From Lingula anatina (lineage: Eukaryota > Brachiopoda > Lingulata > Lingulida > Lingulidae): a stretch of DNA of 62,000 nucleotides. The notes under the pieces are model-generated. The model made no database searches. It was not told the DNA's origin and saw nothing but the letters and a program-made list of their open reading frames with translations. The stretch lies in contig NW_019774181.1 of the NCBI RefSeq assembly GCF_001039355.2, positions 79,000 to 140,999 on the forward strand, in the 5' to 3' direction. Each line of letters opens with the position of its first letter. The stretch's first letter is position 1. The position numbers and the translations under genes were made by a program. Shown here piece after piece: positions 1 to 12,981 of the stretch.

Positions 1-494
1 CTCTTGCGTAAAAGTGTCACGAAAGCACTAACTCTCCAATTTTTGGTGGCTGGAAATGCATAAGAACGTCTGCTTTGAGGTCGTCGTAAAGGATCTCCAC
101 CACCTTTTTGCCGCTCTTTTTGTCACAGCTAGGCGCAACCTCTCGTAAATTGCATCATCGTGTGTATATTCTAATAGATTCTGCCTTTCATGAAAACGTC
201 GTAGTCTACGTTGCCGTCTGGCGGTACAGTTAGCAAGAAAGGTAGCCGCCATATTGGATACAAAGACAAACGACAGACAACGATAACTAAGCAACCTTTT
301 TATTTCACTCATTACGCATGCGTACGATGAAACTCTAGAGTTAGCGACTGGTCTGACCAGCCGTTAAATATCCAAGGCAACAACGAGACAATAACGAGCG
401 AAAGAACTAGCGACTGCTTCATGAAACGGCACTCTAACTAGCGAGAGGCTAACTACCGATCGCTAACTAACTACTGCTTTGTGAAACCGGCCCC
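1..494 (-). mobile_element. Harbinger-like DNA transposon, 5' end, truncated by the window edge
   Basis: Read on the minus strand, the block begins near 494 with GGGCCGGTTTCACAAAGCAG, followed by repeated GTTAGTTAGCGA-type words. This matches the general look of terminal repeats of Harbinger/PIF elements. An open frame at 312-28 (minus) starts about 180 bases inside this end and encodes a basic 94-residue stretch with runs such as RRQRRLRRF followed by HDDAIYERLRL. That resembles the N-terminal lead-in of HARBI1-like nucleases (Arg-rich segment, then an acidic-aromatic 'YxRxRL' box). The frame stops at 28, so it is either spliced or broken there, and the catalytic DDE part would lie outside the window. 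The family call rests on the end sequence plus this motif only. Confidence 0.45.
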
Positions 495-1257
495 TGAGTG
501 TCAGAGCAACGTAAAAGCTAGCTTGCTAAATATACCTTGTGGTGGAGTCGCTTTTACTAACTCTGAAGACCAGTGGCCATGAAAGTTTTCCATCAATCAA
601 ATAGAACTGCTCCGCAGTGAAAATACAGTTGAATGTCATCAGACCAAAATAAAACGTAAAACAAATTTAATTCTGCTTTATTTAATTTTATTTGCTGTAT
701 TTAAGGTGTAAAGTGAAAAAATAATATTCTTTGGAAAGAAAAGATATATCCAATGTTTTTGTATTTTTTGCTTATCAAAGAACATTTAGTCCTGAGATAT
801 ACATGTGCTTGCCGTGTGCCAAATTTGACAGCTACACTGTATGCCCAATACCACTATAAGGGCTGCGCAATGGCTACACGAAAATAAGTTTTTACAGCAG
901 AATGTTGCTTGTGTTGTGGCACTGACCTTCGACTGCAAGATATTTTCAATTCAAACTTCTAACTCCGCGTCAGGCACTTTAATTGCTTCTTTTCTCGCCT
1001 GCACGAGACTTCAGCGCAAGGCGGGAAAGGCAGCTCCAGGCGGTCAAACCTGTGACGTACCAGACTTATGACTTCCAAATATGGATCCAGGCGGACACAG
1101 CTGTGACGTGTGACTTCCAAATATGGAAGCGCCCCAGGCAGAATTTTGAAGAAGAACGCCCCCGAGTTGCCACTGTTCGCTAGAGCCTGGTATTGCTACT
1201 ATGGGTTATATATGAAATCAAGATCGAGCTGGCAATACCGGAATCTAGAACCTAGGG
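495..1257. other. Non-coding or intronic sequence left of the duplicated PLAT block
   Basis: No convincing gene is seen. It contains two imperfect direct copies of a motif around TGACTTCCAAATATGGA (about 1067-1084 and 1111-1127) and a short inverted pair around GGTATTGC/GGCAATACC (about 1190-1240). Because the sequence to its right is an extra copy of an intron and exons of the polycystin gene, this stretch is probably part of the same intron in another haplotype. Confidence 0.4.
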
Positions 1258-1701
1258 TATTAATAGTCTGTATGTAGAAAAATAAAAAAGTGTAAGAAAA
1301 GCTCAAATTTCTCTGCACATTAATTGCCATTGAATGATGATGACCATTAAATTGAGTATTCCTCATTATCAGGCAGTAATGGTGAAAGTGACCCCCACCT
1401 GCTGTCCAGCCCTCAACGATCTAAAATATTCGGACAGCGCGGAGCTGTGGACTTCTTCATCATCAAAACTGCAGCAAGTCTTGGGGAAGTTAAGAAAATA
1501 AGACTGTGGCATGATAATTCAGGGAGTGACCCAGCATGGTGAGTTTTAAACATGGCACTTTTTCAATTCTGAACATTGTCAGACAGTAGTTTTTATGGAG
1601 GGAGGAACATTATGAGACCTAAAAATATTGATCTTGTTTGAATTTTAGGCCCAGGAGTTGCCACAGAGCTGTCATGTTTGAAATAACAATATTTTTGATA
1701 A

Positions 1702-1773
<72 letters not shown>

Positions 1774-2406
1774 AATTTATTTATTTATTGATCAATTGTT
1801 GATTGATTTGCTTATGGCTTTGCTTAAGGTTTCTGAGAAGAGCTTTTTTGAATCTGTAAGTTTTATTTTTCTTCTTTTTAGGCATCGTCTTTTGTGAAGT
1901 ACAACATTTATCTCAGTATTTTTTGTTTTCAGGTTTTTGAGCAGAGTTGTCATCCATGATTTGAAGGCAGATCAGAAGTTTTATTTTATCTGTCACAGCT
2001 GGCTGGCTGTGGATCTAGGAGACGGCCAGGTCGACCAGGTTTTCAGCAATGCCACCGACGACGACATCAGAAATTTCACACATCTCTTTATAAGTAAGAC
2101 AAAGATGTAAGTATTAATTGAATGCTTTACCTCAGTTGATGAATTTCAAGTGAAACTGGGTTTTTAAATTTCAAAATACTTGGTTTATCTTACAGTTTTG
2201 ACCATTTTTAGCATCTGTTTATATTCCTATATTTCATTCCACATTTATTTTTGACCAATTTTAACATCTCTGTATAATCCTACATAAAAACAAAACTGAT
2301 GTAATACTATATGCAATCTGTTGGTCATTTTCAGTGGTCTGACAGATGGTCATCTTTGGTTCTCCATCTTTGCGCGACCCACAATCAGTCATTTCACCTG
2401 TGTTCA
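1258..2406 (+). CDS. Extra copy of three polycystin PLAT-region exons, cut off at an N
   Basis: This block is nearly identical to 6480-7574 and carries the same exons: 1373-1538, 1933-2106 and 2335-2406 (truncated). They encode the PLAT/LH2 core (FFIIKTAASLGEV, IRLWHDNSG, WLAVDLGDGQ) and the start of the segment after it (LTDGHLWFSIFARP). It lies upstream of the GAIN/GPS exons, the wrong order for a polycystin, and ends abruptly at the single N at 2407. It differs from the other copy by scattered substitutions, by a long (AT)n tract at about 1702-1771, and by a different left flank. It is best read as an alternative haplotype or unmerged contig, not a second gene. Confidence 0.8.
1702..1771. 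repeat. (AT)n microsatellite
   Basis: About 70 bases of pure AT dinucleotides in the intron between the first two duplicated PLAT exons. The matching intron at about 6920-6940 has only a short TTTATATAT remnant, so the tract is a length difference between the two copies. Confidence 0.95.
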
Positions 2407-2735
2407 NATTGGTGGACCTATCTCTGCCTATTGAAGTTGAATAGGAAGTCATATACTGGCAATTTACTGTGACCTTGGAATTGACCTTTGACCTACCTTA
2501 CGATGAACTTTACTTTGATTGTACCATTTTTAGTAATATATATATTTTTTGCATATTTTGAAAATTCTTGTTGATTGCATTTTTACAGCTTGTCAAGCAC
2601 AAGACTGGTGGCTGTGTTCCTTATTTTGTATATGTGGGGGTCTATACGAATGCGCTTGCTCCAGCTGGTGGTACAATATTCGGAGGCGGTATCGCCTCTC
2701 TGTTCCTCTAGTTTAGTAATGTTGTTTTATTCCAG

Positions 2736-5401
2736 TATGATAGTGTCAGGACTGTCCAATGTGATGACAGCTGCCACTCCACTGGTCAGCAGTGTCAATG
2801 GCTCTCAGGGTGACACAGGACCATCTGGCGACATTTCACAGGAAGATCTCGAATTGGTGAGAAAATATAAGTATTAGCTGCCTGTAGTATATCATGGTAT
2901 TATATGTTTTGTTCTGTGTAGTGTACAATGTATCTAAGATACTGGTGCTGATATATAGTTTTCATAAGGTTTGACATACTAGTTTAATTACTCAAGTCAG
3001 CATTTGGTTAACAGTAGCACAAAAAGGCCATGTTTGCTCAAACAAAGAGGTCCAATTTTATTAAATACTCTGGATGGTGAAATATCATATTTCTGAACAG
3101 TAGTGAAAGTGAAAATGTTTTTATTTGTGTCCAGAGTAAGAATGTGACCATGGCAACTATGACGGCCCTGCAGGATGTCAAGTCGGCTGTCCTGAGGACT
3201 AAAGTGACCGGTGAGGAACCCACTGTGGTCAGTACAGATTCTCTGAGCATGGCACTCAGCAAGGAGACACCACAGGATCTTATGGGTAACTTAACTTTAC
3301 ACATAAGACTGGTCTGCAGAATTTAATATCATATTGATTCTTAAATCAGATTTTTTTTCTGCACTAAATGAAAAGTTTAATAGCTGAATTTGATATCCTG
3401 TGTTACTACATAAATAGAACTTCGTTGACTGACAAATATGAATTTATCTGAAGCTCATTATCAATGATTCAGTTTTGATTTATGTTAAACATCATTTATC
3501 AAATATGTGTTTTACTTAGGATTAGATTGACTTCATAGTTATGTTAACTGATTTTTGAGATTGTATCTTTATTTTAAGAGAATAATTAAAAATAAAATGA
3601 AAGATAAAAAGTTGAAAGAAATTATAAAAATTGGAAAAATTAAAAATGTACACAAGATTTAATGAAAGTATTCAGCAATCTGATATATGATGTTTATTTT
3701 TCATTATACCTGGTAGGAGGGACAGTTACAGATACAGGTTCATCCAGCATTGATGTGTCCTCTACCTCCAGAGTTGAATTCCCCCCTAGCCTACCCCTGA
3801 ACACTAGCCTTATTGAGGAAGTGGACATTGAGGTGTCAGCTGATTTCTTCTTCTTAGATAGAGCATGTGCTTTGTTCTGTTTAAGTAAATGGAAAACATA
3901 GTTTTGTCTTGTGCATGTTCATGGTTTTATCTGCCCTCTTGGCTCCCTTCTTTTCCATTATTGAACACAATTACGAAGATTCGTCATTGATCTTGCATAG
4001 AAAATAAATAAATTATATTGGAATCACATCTATTAAGGTCAACTGTAATTGGTATAATCTTTGGACACACTTACAGCATGCACTAGCTAGTACAATCATC
4101 AGGAAAGAATTAAATGTGAATTAAATATTCAATTTAAAGAACATTTTTATTATTTCATATATGTTTTTTCTTGTCAGTTGGTGAAATTCAAGAGGAACCC
4201 TTTCACTTGGGCCAACAACAGCTACAAAGTGACGTCTTCCGTCTCTCAAATGGAACTCAAATCAGACGGCAGCACTCTAACCGTGGAGAACCTTGACCAG
4301 CCAATCAGCATCTTTGTGCCTGTAACAGGAGGTACAGCGCAACCAATCAACATGACTGTAACAAAAGATGGGCTAAGCATGGTGAACTTTGAGGTTACTG
4401 ATGATGAGTCCACTGTGGTTCTGTATCTGGAGTTTGATAACAGTAGCTTTACTGATGTGGATAAGGAAGAGGAAGATGCTATGTTGATAGTGAGCCTGAT
4501 GCAGAACTCAAGTCAGAGTGACTTAACTCAGAACACATCCAGCTGGGAAGTCTTGAAGGTGTTCCAAATCCCAATAAGGTTTGCATGTCATATTATATAT
4601 AAATCTCCAAGATCCTTGTCCAATAGGCATAAATGGATCAAGTCATCTTATAATGTGGAATTTACCTTTCTTTGATTCAGTTATTTTATCATCTGTATAG
4701 GTTTGATCATAGAACCATGCCTCTGTCAAATTTTAACTTTGTTGTGGTTGGAGAATTTTAACAAAATCATAACTTAAAGTAAAACCAAGCAAATTACAAG
4801 AAAAATATACTGCAGCTCACTTTAATCTTTCCTCTATGCCTCCACATCAACTTTCTCCACAACGCACAACTTTCTCTGCTTACAGAAACTTCAGCTCAAC
4901 CTCTGGGCATTACTTGCTGTCTGCCTCTGTGCCTCACCTCAACCTCTCCTCCTCCTCCTCCTCCTCCTCCTCCTCCTCCTCCTCCCTGTCTGCTGTCTTC
5001 TCCCTGAACTCTACCAGCCTCTCAGCTCTGCCTGTGCTACGCGTGTCTAACTTCCAGTCCTGCTGCTTGTACTGGGACCAGGCTGCTGAGCACTGGGAGG
5101 GTAATGGCTGCCAGGTAAACCAGGCTGATGTGAAGCAGTTATTCCTGTTGTTATATCTTTTTTTTTTTCAAAACTTGATGTACAAATGAATAATTATATA
5201 TACTTGTGATTTTTTTCCAGCATTTTGTGTATAAGTTGCATAATTCTGACTTGCTCCTTTATTATCATTTTATTCTTTTCTAAGTACCCTTCAATATGGA
5301 GAGAAACCAACAAAATTTAAGTGACATTAAACGGGCATGTATATAAATATATATTACACAAAAAGTGTGTGTCAGGAAAGTAACTCAGTATTTTAAAAAT
5401 T

Positions 5402-5432
<31 letters not shown>

Positions 5433-8400
5433 TTTGTTTGTGTGTGTGTTTGTGAAATGACCCATGATATAAATTTAAAGAAAACTATTTACTTCACATA
5501 GGTGGGTCCCCTCACCAATCCCTCTCTGACTCACTGCCAGTGTTCTCACCTCACGCCGTTCGCCAGCGGCTGGCTCATCATGCCCAACACCTTCAACTTC
5601 CTGGAGACCGTCGCCAAGTTTGCCCAGCTGTCCGAGAACCCCGTGGTCACCATATTTGTCGCCAGCATCCTTGGTGTCTATCTCCTTCTGCTGCTCTGGG
5701 CGCGGAGGATTGATAGAAACAACAAGGAGAAGGTTAGTGATAGCAGTCTTTGGGGTTAACAATGGCCTTGATTTAGATTGTAACAAGGCATAGTCCAATG
5801 TGCATCTGTACTTATGGCGGCCTACAAATATTTTTACTTGTGGACTCTCAAATAATCAAATGCCTAATGGCTTGTTTTCAAGTTGAGCTTTTAAAGTGAA
5901 TTTGTTTCATTTCAAGAAGTCTGTGTGGTCTTGTATCTCTGAATTGACAAATGGCTGTACATGTCATGTTTTTATGCCATTTTGTACATCTTTGATGCTT
6001 GATTTATTTGTAACGTGATAGTTGATTTTATCTTCAGGCCATGGTGATCAGTCTTCCAGACAATGACCCCCTAGCAACCTATACCTACACAGTCAGTGTG
6101 TTCACTGGGAGTAGAAGAGGATCTGGAACTTCAGCCAATATCACTATTACTCTCATAGGTAACGACTAGCTAGTACATGCACCCTGTAGTTAAATCCGCA
6201 AGCTAACAAAGGGATTATGAGGGCCAATGAAAGATTCTTATTTTTATTTTTTAATGTATCATTTTTTAAGCAAAAGTAAATAAAAATTCTGTGGACAGAT
6301 TTCATTCTGCAGGTCCCCATATGGTCTTATAAAGGTGTTTGCCTGGATGCTGCAGTTCATGACATTTATCCCACTGATACACACAGAAAAAGAATACTTA
6401 ACTTCATAGTATGACAATTTTTAGAAGCGTGCAGTGATCTGTCTGTGGCAGAATATTTTCTAAGGACATTGTGCACTCATTTAATAGTCTGTATGTAGTA
6501 AAATTAAAAAGTGTGTAAGAAAAGTTCAATTTTCTCTATACATTAATTGCCATTGAATGTTGATGACCAGTAAATTGAGCATTCCTCATTATCAGGCAGT
6601 AATGGTGAAAGTGACCCCCACCTGCTGTCCAGCCCTCAACGATCTAAAATATTTGGACAGCGTGGAGCTGTGGACTTCTTCATCATCAAAACTGCAGCAA
6701 GTCTTGGGGAAGTTAAGAAAATAAGACTGTGGCATGATAATTCAGGGAGTGACCCAGCATGGTGAGTTTTAAACATGGCACTTTTTCAATTCTGAACATT
6801 GTCAGACAGTTTTCATGGAGGGAGGAACATTATGAGACCTAAAAATATTGATCTTGTTTGAATTTTAGGCCCAGGAGTTGCAACAGAGCTGTCATGCTTG
6901 AAATAACATTGTTTTTAATAATTAATTTATTTATATATCTGTTAATTAATTTATTTATTGATCAATTGTTGATTGATTTGCTTATGGCTTTGCTTAAGGT
7001 TTCTGAGAAGAGCTTTCTTGAATCTGTAAGTTTTTTTTTTCTTCTTTTTAGGCATCGTCTTTTGTGAAATACAACATTTATCTCAGTATTTTTTGTTTTC
7101 AGGTTTTTGAGCAGAGTTGTCATCCATGATTTGAAGGCAGATCAGAAGTTTTATTTTATCTGTCACAGCTGGCTGGCTGTGGATCTAGGAGACGGCCAGG
7201 TCGACCAGGTTTTCAGCAATGCCACCGACGACGACATCAGAAATTTCACACATCTCTTTATAAGTAAGACAAAGATGTAAGTATTAATTGGATGCTTTAC
7301 CTCAGTTGATGAATTTCAAGTGAAACTGGGTTTTTTAAATTTCAAAATACTTGGTTTATCTTACAGTTTTGACCATTTTTAGCATCTGTTTATATTCCTA
7401 TATTTCATTCCACATTTATTTTTGACCAATTTTAACATCTCTGTATAATCCTACATAAAAACAAAACTGATGTAATACTATATGCAATCTGTTGGTCATT
7501 TTCAGTGGTCTGACAGATGGTCATCTTTGGTTCTCCATCTTTGCGCGACCCACCATCAGTCATTTCACCTGTGTCCAGCGCCTGTCCTGCTGCCTGTGCC
7601 TCCTGATGACCACCATGCTGACCAATATCATGTTCTACCAAGTGGACACTGGGCCCACAGAGAAAGCAGTGGACCTGGGCACTGTGAAGTTGACATGGTC
7701 GCAGTTCATCATAGGTATATTGTCAAGTCTTTGTAATTAAGTCTTTTACAGTTTAGGGACAGGTTTCTATTGATATAATTACGTACTGCAAATTTACTGG
7801 AAAAGCTGAAAAATTAGTGAAGAAACTTCATTAAAAATTTAGGTGAATGATTGGTTTTCAATGAAATTATACTTATTAAATTCCAACTTTTTCAATTTAA
7901 CAATGATCTATGATAAGAAAGATAGATGTTCTATATGTTCGTATATGTTTGTATATCTCTCATCATACCAGGAGTGGAGTCTGCCCTGTTCATGTTTCCC
8001 ATCAGCATCCTGATAGTGGAGCTGTTCCGCCTGTCCAAGGCCAAGCCGTCAGCTCTGGAGACATCCTGGAGTGACACCAATCTGGACCAACAAGATGACA
8101 GACACACTGAGAGCAATGTCAAGTATGGCAAACTTAAAAATATCTCCAGCATAGAGCTGGAATTCAAGTCTCCTGTAGAGAGCGCAGTGTCTCTACCAGC
8201 TGGAAGTGACGAAGGTGCTTTAAGGTCTGTGGTGTCAGATGCAAGTACTGGTTTCAAGTCTCCTATCCAGAGTGATCAGTCCGTGGTGCCCCCTGGTGTC
8301 CAGATGGAGCAGTCTGTGGTGCCCCCTGGTGGTAATTATGGCAGACCTGACACACCTCTCCACAGCTTTCCACTGCAGTCCTCTTCCACTTACCAGAGTA

Positions 8401-11400
8401 TCGTCACCAATGCCTCCAGCCTGAGCATCACGGCCTTTAAATCACCATACCCTAGCACAGATGAGATGGGATGCACTTTGGACGGACACACTGTGGATGC
8501 CAGAAGCTTTAAGTCTGTCATTTCTGGAGGTCCGTCGTATGGAAAACTGGGCGACAGGCCTGCTACAGTGCAATTCCACCAGGAGGTTGAGATTATAGGA
8601 GGCGAGGGCTCACAGTTTCCTGAAGATGAAAGTGCCAATATAACACCCAGTGATAATGAAGTGAGGTCAGTAGAAGATGTGGACATTGAAATAGATCCAA
8701 ACTGGGCAGGCAAAGGGAATAAAGGGAGTGGTTCCAAATATTTTGCTCAATTCAAAGATGAGGAAGGGGATCAGGGCACAGGTGGTGCTCCTGGTCAACA
8801 TTTCCAAGACAGCCCAAAAGATCAAGAAGAAGAAGATGACATTTTACCCGAGTATGCCTTTGAGGCGGTCAGCCCAGACGGCATGCTGCCTTGGTGGTTT
8901 ATCTACATAGGCTGGGCCTTTGTGGGTTTGACCACCCTAAGCTGTGGGTTCTTCACCATCCTGTATGGCTTGTCTTATGGGTTTCGCACATCCATATCGT
9001 GGGTGGTGTCCATGCTGACTTCATTTTTTACCAGCGTTCTGTTCATACAGCCCGTCAAAGTGATTGGGCTGGCCGTGTTCTTCAGCTTGGTCTTCAAGAT
9101 GCCTGATGAGGCAGAAACTGTTATTGATCCCAAATTGGTGGATGCTCTGGAACATTTTGGCAAAGGTAACTGATTCAGGGGAAAGATAAAAAATTCAAGT
9201 TTATATTTGAACCATCTTGAGTATCAATATTGTTCTATTGATTTTTAATCTATCAGTTTTTTTTTCTTCTTTTATTTAAAACCAGGTACATGATAAAGGT
9301 TTATGCTTGTCTGATTTTACCTAAGGGATAAAAATGTTCTGCTGGTGTTCATTCAAATTTCCACAGCAGAAATTATGCAAAGGCTATTAAAGTTTGTAAC
9401 AATTTTGAACAACAAACAAATTTTTGAATGGTTTGTTTTATTCCCATTTCATTTCATATCTGATCCACAGAGGACTCAGAAAAAATACAACAGATACAGT
9501 TACACTTGAACCAGTTGCGCTGTGACCCGCGTTACAAGCCACCTGCCCACAAAACCCTCAAGTCCGCCAAACAGCTGAGGTACCAGCAGAAGAGGATGTA
9601 CGCCATCATCCGAGAAGTGATCGGCTACATCATCTACTGCTGGCTACTAATGCTGATGGCCTATGGACAGAGAGACCCACAAGTCTACTACCTCAACAAG
9701 TCCCTCACGGATCTGTTTGTGCCCAATTTTATGCAAGTATGGATCACACCGGAATAGGGATTTTTATCAAAGCAAATTAGTGCTTATTTTATTTACGAGT
9801 ATTAATTTATTTGAACCATAATTTGTATTTCAGGTAGTTTAGTGTCTCCTTGATTTCTTTTAGATTAGAAGTGATTGAGCAAGATTGTAAGGTAACAGTG
9901 GGCGGATAGTTACCGGTATTAGGTATAATAGGGTGTCACATTTGTAATCATGTGCACAGCTCATTTATGTAAGATAATGGTGTAGATGAGCATTGTGACA
10001 GTAACTATTGATAACATTCTATATATAAGACACTAACAGTATTATCTATTTCCAGTAATGTTCTTCAATTCCTTGTTTCTTTAAGTAATTATTAATAGAT
10101 ATTAATTAATTATTGATTGTTTAGGTGAAGACATTTGATGATTTCTGGGTCTATGTCAAAGACACGGCTATAACTAACCTGTATGACCAGGAGGACCCGG
10201 GGTTCCTGACTACCAAGGCCGCTTATCTGGTGGGCTCTCCAAGGCTCTTGCAGATCAGAGTGAAAGGTGGTGAGTGGGATGCTGTACGTATGTCAGTATG
10301 TAAAAAAAAGTCTGTTGCCCACGTGTAGTCTGTGTAAGGTAACTGTTGTAACAGCTGTGTTGGTAACAGGTTGATCTGTGCAGTTTGCCAAAACGGGACT
10401 GAGATCAGTTGCTCATTGGAGTGTTAACTCCTGATCATCTGTTCTGATTCTGAATCGCACCATCATACTCACATGTGTATGTTATATCATCACTGTTCCA
10501 AGAACATCTTCTAGAGACACCGAAGAATGAAATGTTTACCTGCGTTAACACCTTTTGTCCTGAATTATGAATCATTTTTTCTGTGGACATCTGTGCATAA
10601 TGTACGAATTTACTTAACGTTCACTAATAAGCACTAATTCTAAAACTGATATTCTGCAACGTCTTGTCACATTTTTAGGCACCTGCAAATCCCCCATTGG
10701 CGCCCTGGCACACATGATCTGTGCCTCCACTTATGGTCCAGACACAGCTGACAAGACGAGCTACAACCAGTCCTGGCAAGCTCCGCTGATGAATGGCAGC
10801 GTCAGCGCGGACAACTTGCCATGGGTGTACCAGACTCCGGCGGAGCTGCAGTACATGTGGCAGAGTGGGATCCTGGGCGAGTATGGCCACTGGGGAGGCT
10901 ATGTGGCGGATTTGGGCAGAACTGTAGAGGGCGCCACTTCCCTGGTTCAGTCCCTTCAGGACGCCACTTGGTTGAATGAAGGGACGCGCATGGTGGTGCT
11001 GGAGTTTACGGCGTACAATGCAAACGTCAACCAGTTCACCATGATTTCCACCCTGGTTGAGGTTTCCGTTGGCGGGGGACTAGTGCTGACACCTACAGTC
11101 AGTAGCATGCGGCTGTACCGCTACCTACAGCAGTTTAATCTGTTCGTCATGGCCTGTGAAATCATATACTGCATCTACGTCCTCTACTTCATCGTGGCCG
11201 AGTGCATGGCGCTGAAGGAGCGCGGGTGGAGCTACTTCATAAGCGGCTGGACCTGGATCAGCATCAGTTTGATCAGCGTGTCGTTGGCGGGCATTGGAAC
11301 CTACATTGCCAGGAGCATCGTGACGATTGCCGTCATGGAACGGTTCAAACGGGACCCGTCGGCTTTCGTCAACTTTGAGCAGACCGTCTTGCTGGACAAG

Positions 11401-11889
11401 GCCCTAGGGTACCTCATTGCTGTCTTGGTAATGTTGTCCTCCCTCAAATTTATATCTATACTACGGTTTAACCCGGTGGTGCACCTTCTTACGCAGACCT
11501 TCGCCAAGGCTGCCGGGCAGATACTCTGGGCCGTTGCTCTCGTGGTGGCTTATTTCATCGCCTACGCCTTCCTGTCCAACCTCATATTTGGGCGCCACCT
11601 GTATTACTTCAGAAACTTCCGAGTGAGCATGGAGTCCATGTTCGGTTTCATTCGCGGCGGTTACGATATCGAAGCGATGCAGGAGGTGCACTGGCTTGTG
11701 GCGCCGTTCATACTGATGTCGTTCGTGATCGTGGTTATCTACGTGTTCCTGGCGCTGTTCATTGCCATACTGACCAGCGAAATTGGGGTAGAGAGGCAGT
11801 ACGGAGGCCCCCAGGAAGACGCGGATTTGATTCGACTTGGGATTGAGAAAGTCCGGGAACTTTTGGGACTGGGCAGGCAGAAAAAATAA
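2736..11889 (+). CDS. Polycystin-1-like receptor-channel (PKD1/PKD1L family), 3' portion, 14 exons
   Basis: Exons with matching phases: 2736-2856, 3135-3285, 3717-3832, 4178-4578, 4886-5114, 5502-5732, 6038-6158, 6596-6761, 7103-7276, 7506-7714, 7972-9165, 9471-9736, 10125-10269, 10679-11889 (stop TAA). This is about 1,577 codons; the 5' part is missing. Domain order: REJ-side/GAIN sequence (FKRNPFTW box), GPS (CCLYWD, GCQV, CQCSHLT) over exons 4886 and 5502, TM1 (VVTIFVASILGVYLLLLLWA), PLAT over 6038-7276 (YTVSVFTGSRRG, IRLWHDNSG), TM2-3 (SCCLCLLMTTMLTN; ALFMFPISILIVELF), an approximately 300-residue Ser/Pro-rich cytosolic loop, TM4-5 (LPWWFIYIGW; SVLFIQPVKV), then the polycystin extracellular domain and six-helix channel with pore-side AILTSEIG. 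No EF-hand or coiled coil follows; the tail is about 35 residues. The family acts as GPS-cleaved membrane receptor-channels. The exon 13 donor could instead be 10266. PKD1L2-like is the nearest guess, but the missing N-terminus prevents a firm subtype. Confidence 0.93.
4945..4984 (+). repeat. In-frame (TCC)n repeat encoding poly-serine
   Basis: About 13 uninterrupted TCC codons inside the polycystin exon 4886-5114, giving a serine run about 35 residues before the GPS cysteines. It lies in the GAIN domain part of the protein. Length variation here would change the protein by whole residues. Confidence 0.95.
5397..5436. repeat. (TTTA)n microsatellite
   Basis: A run of about nine TTTA units followed by TTTGTTTGTGTGTG, in the intron between the two GPS exons of the polycystin gene. 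Confidence 0.9.
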
Positions 11890-12981
11890 ACCTCAGCATT
11901 GGATTGATTCTATTTAATCTATTGATTTATTTATCTATATTTTAGCAAAAAAAAAAAAAAAAAAGGCAAGAATTGGTTTATTTTTTTTCGATATGGGTTT
12001 TTGGAGTCAATATCCAAGTACGAACACGATGATGATGATGAATCGGTCGTGGCCATTGAGTTCATTATCAAAAAAGGTCTGTAATGAAAATAGGGCAATC
12101 TGTGCCACAAACGTTGCAGTCTTCTAGTGCAGGCCTGAAGGGCTGCTAGAGTATAAGTCTGCTGCTCTAAAGCAAAACATGCTGGCCCAATTTTAAATGA
12201 GTAATTTTATAATTCCCGCCAAGGAGGTTTGACTTTGTCATTTTTGGTTAAATTGTTAGTCAGTTCTAACACAAAAAAGTTATTGATTAACCTTTTGTGA
12301 TATAGATCTATCAGAAATGGATAAACTCAGAGTCGATTAGATATTGGTGGTGATCTGTTCATTGGTTAACTAATGATGAGGATCTGCGCTAGTTAAAGAT
12401 GTTATAAGATCACATTTAACTAATGATGAGGATCTGCGCTAGTTAAAGATGTTATAAGATCACATTTATAAGCCAGTAAAAAAAAAATAAAAAAATAAAA
12501 AAACGTGCAGGTCAGCTTTCATGATTTTCGGTGCTGAACCAGTTAATGATAAACGGTGCTGACTAGTACGTTCAAAATGAGGGTAATTAAAGATCTGTGT
12601 ATGTCAACAGATTTATTATACAAATAGTCTATTGGAAATTACTGGATCATTATTTTCTTGTTGATTATTACATAAATATAAAAGGAATTTGATCACTGTA
12701 TACTGTGATATAGTTTAAAGAAATGGGCTTTTATATTTTGGGAGATATTATTCGCAGAAATAAGCTGTTGGACGTCTCCTGATATTTGTGTATAGAATAT
12801 GATTGTGAATAGAAAGCGTTATGGCAATATACATTAAAATGTTAAGGATGACAGGGTTTATTTTGTGAACGTGTAAGACTGAAGTCGACTTTTAAAGTTG
12901 TACAAACCCATATTTAATTCTTTATAAGACCTTGTTAACACAGGATTTTCATCTTGTTAATCCATTTTTATCATGAATAAA
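11890..12981 (+). other. Polycystin 3' flank with candidate poly(A) signal at 12976
   Basis: There is no open frame after the stop at 11889. AATAAA at 12976-12981 is a candidate polyadenylation signal, which would give a 3' UTR of about 1.1 kb. Candidate only: AT-rich DNA produces this hexamer often. Confidence 0.35.
12367..12468. repeat. 50-bp tandem duplication, two copies
   Basis: The unit beginning TAATGATGAGGATCTGCGCT at 12371 is repeated exactly at 12421, with five extra matching bases on the left (TTAAC). The two copies show no substitutions, so the duplication is young or an assembly stutter. It lies in the likely 3' UTR or downstream flank of the polycystin gene. Confidence 0.9.

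Noticed and set aside
841-1183. Plus-strand open frames near the left end
   Set aside because: They cross imperfect direct repeats and show no motif; likely chance.
2582-2735. Protein-like stretch VYVGVYTNALAPAGG in the plus strand before polycystin exon 2736
   Set aside because: It ends in a stop before the next acceptor and no donor fits; not enough to call an exon.
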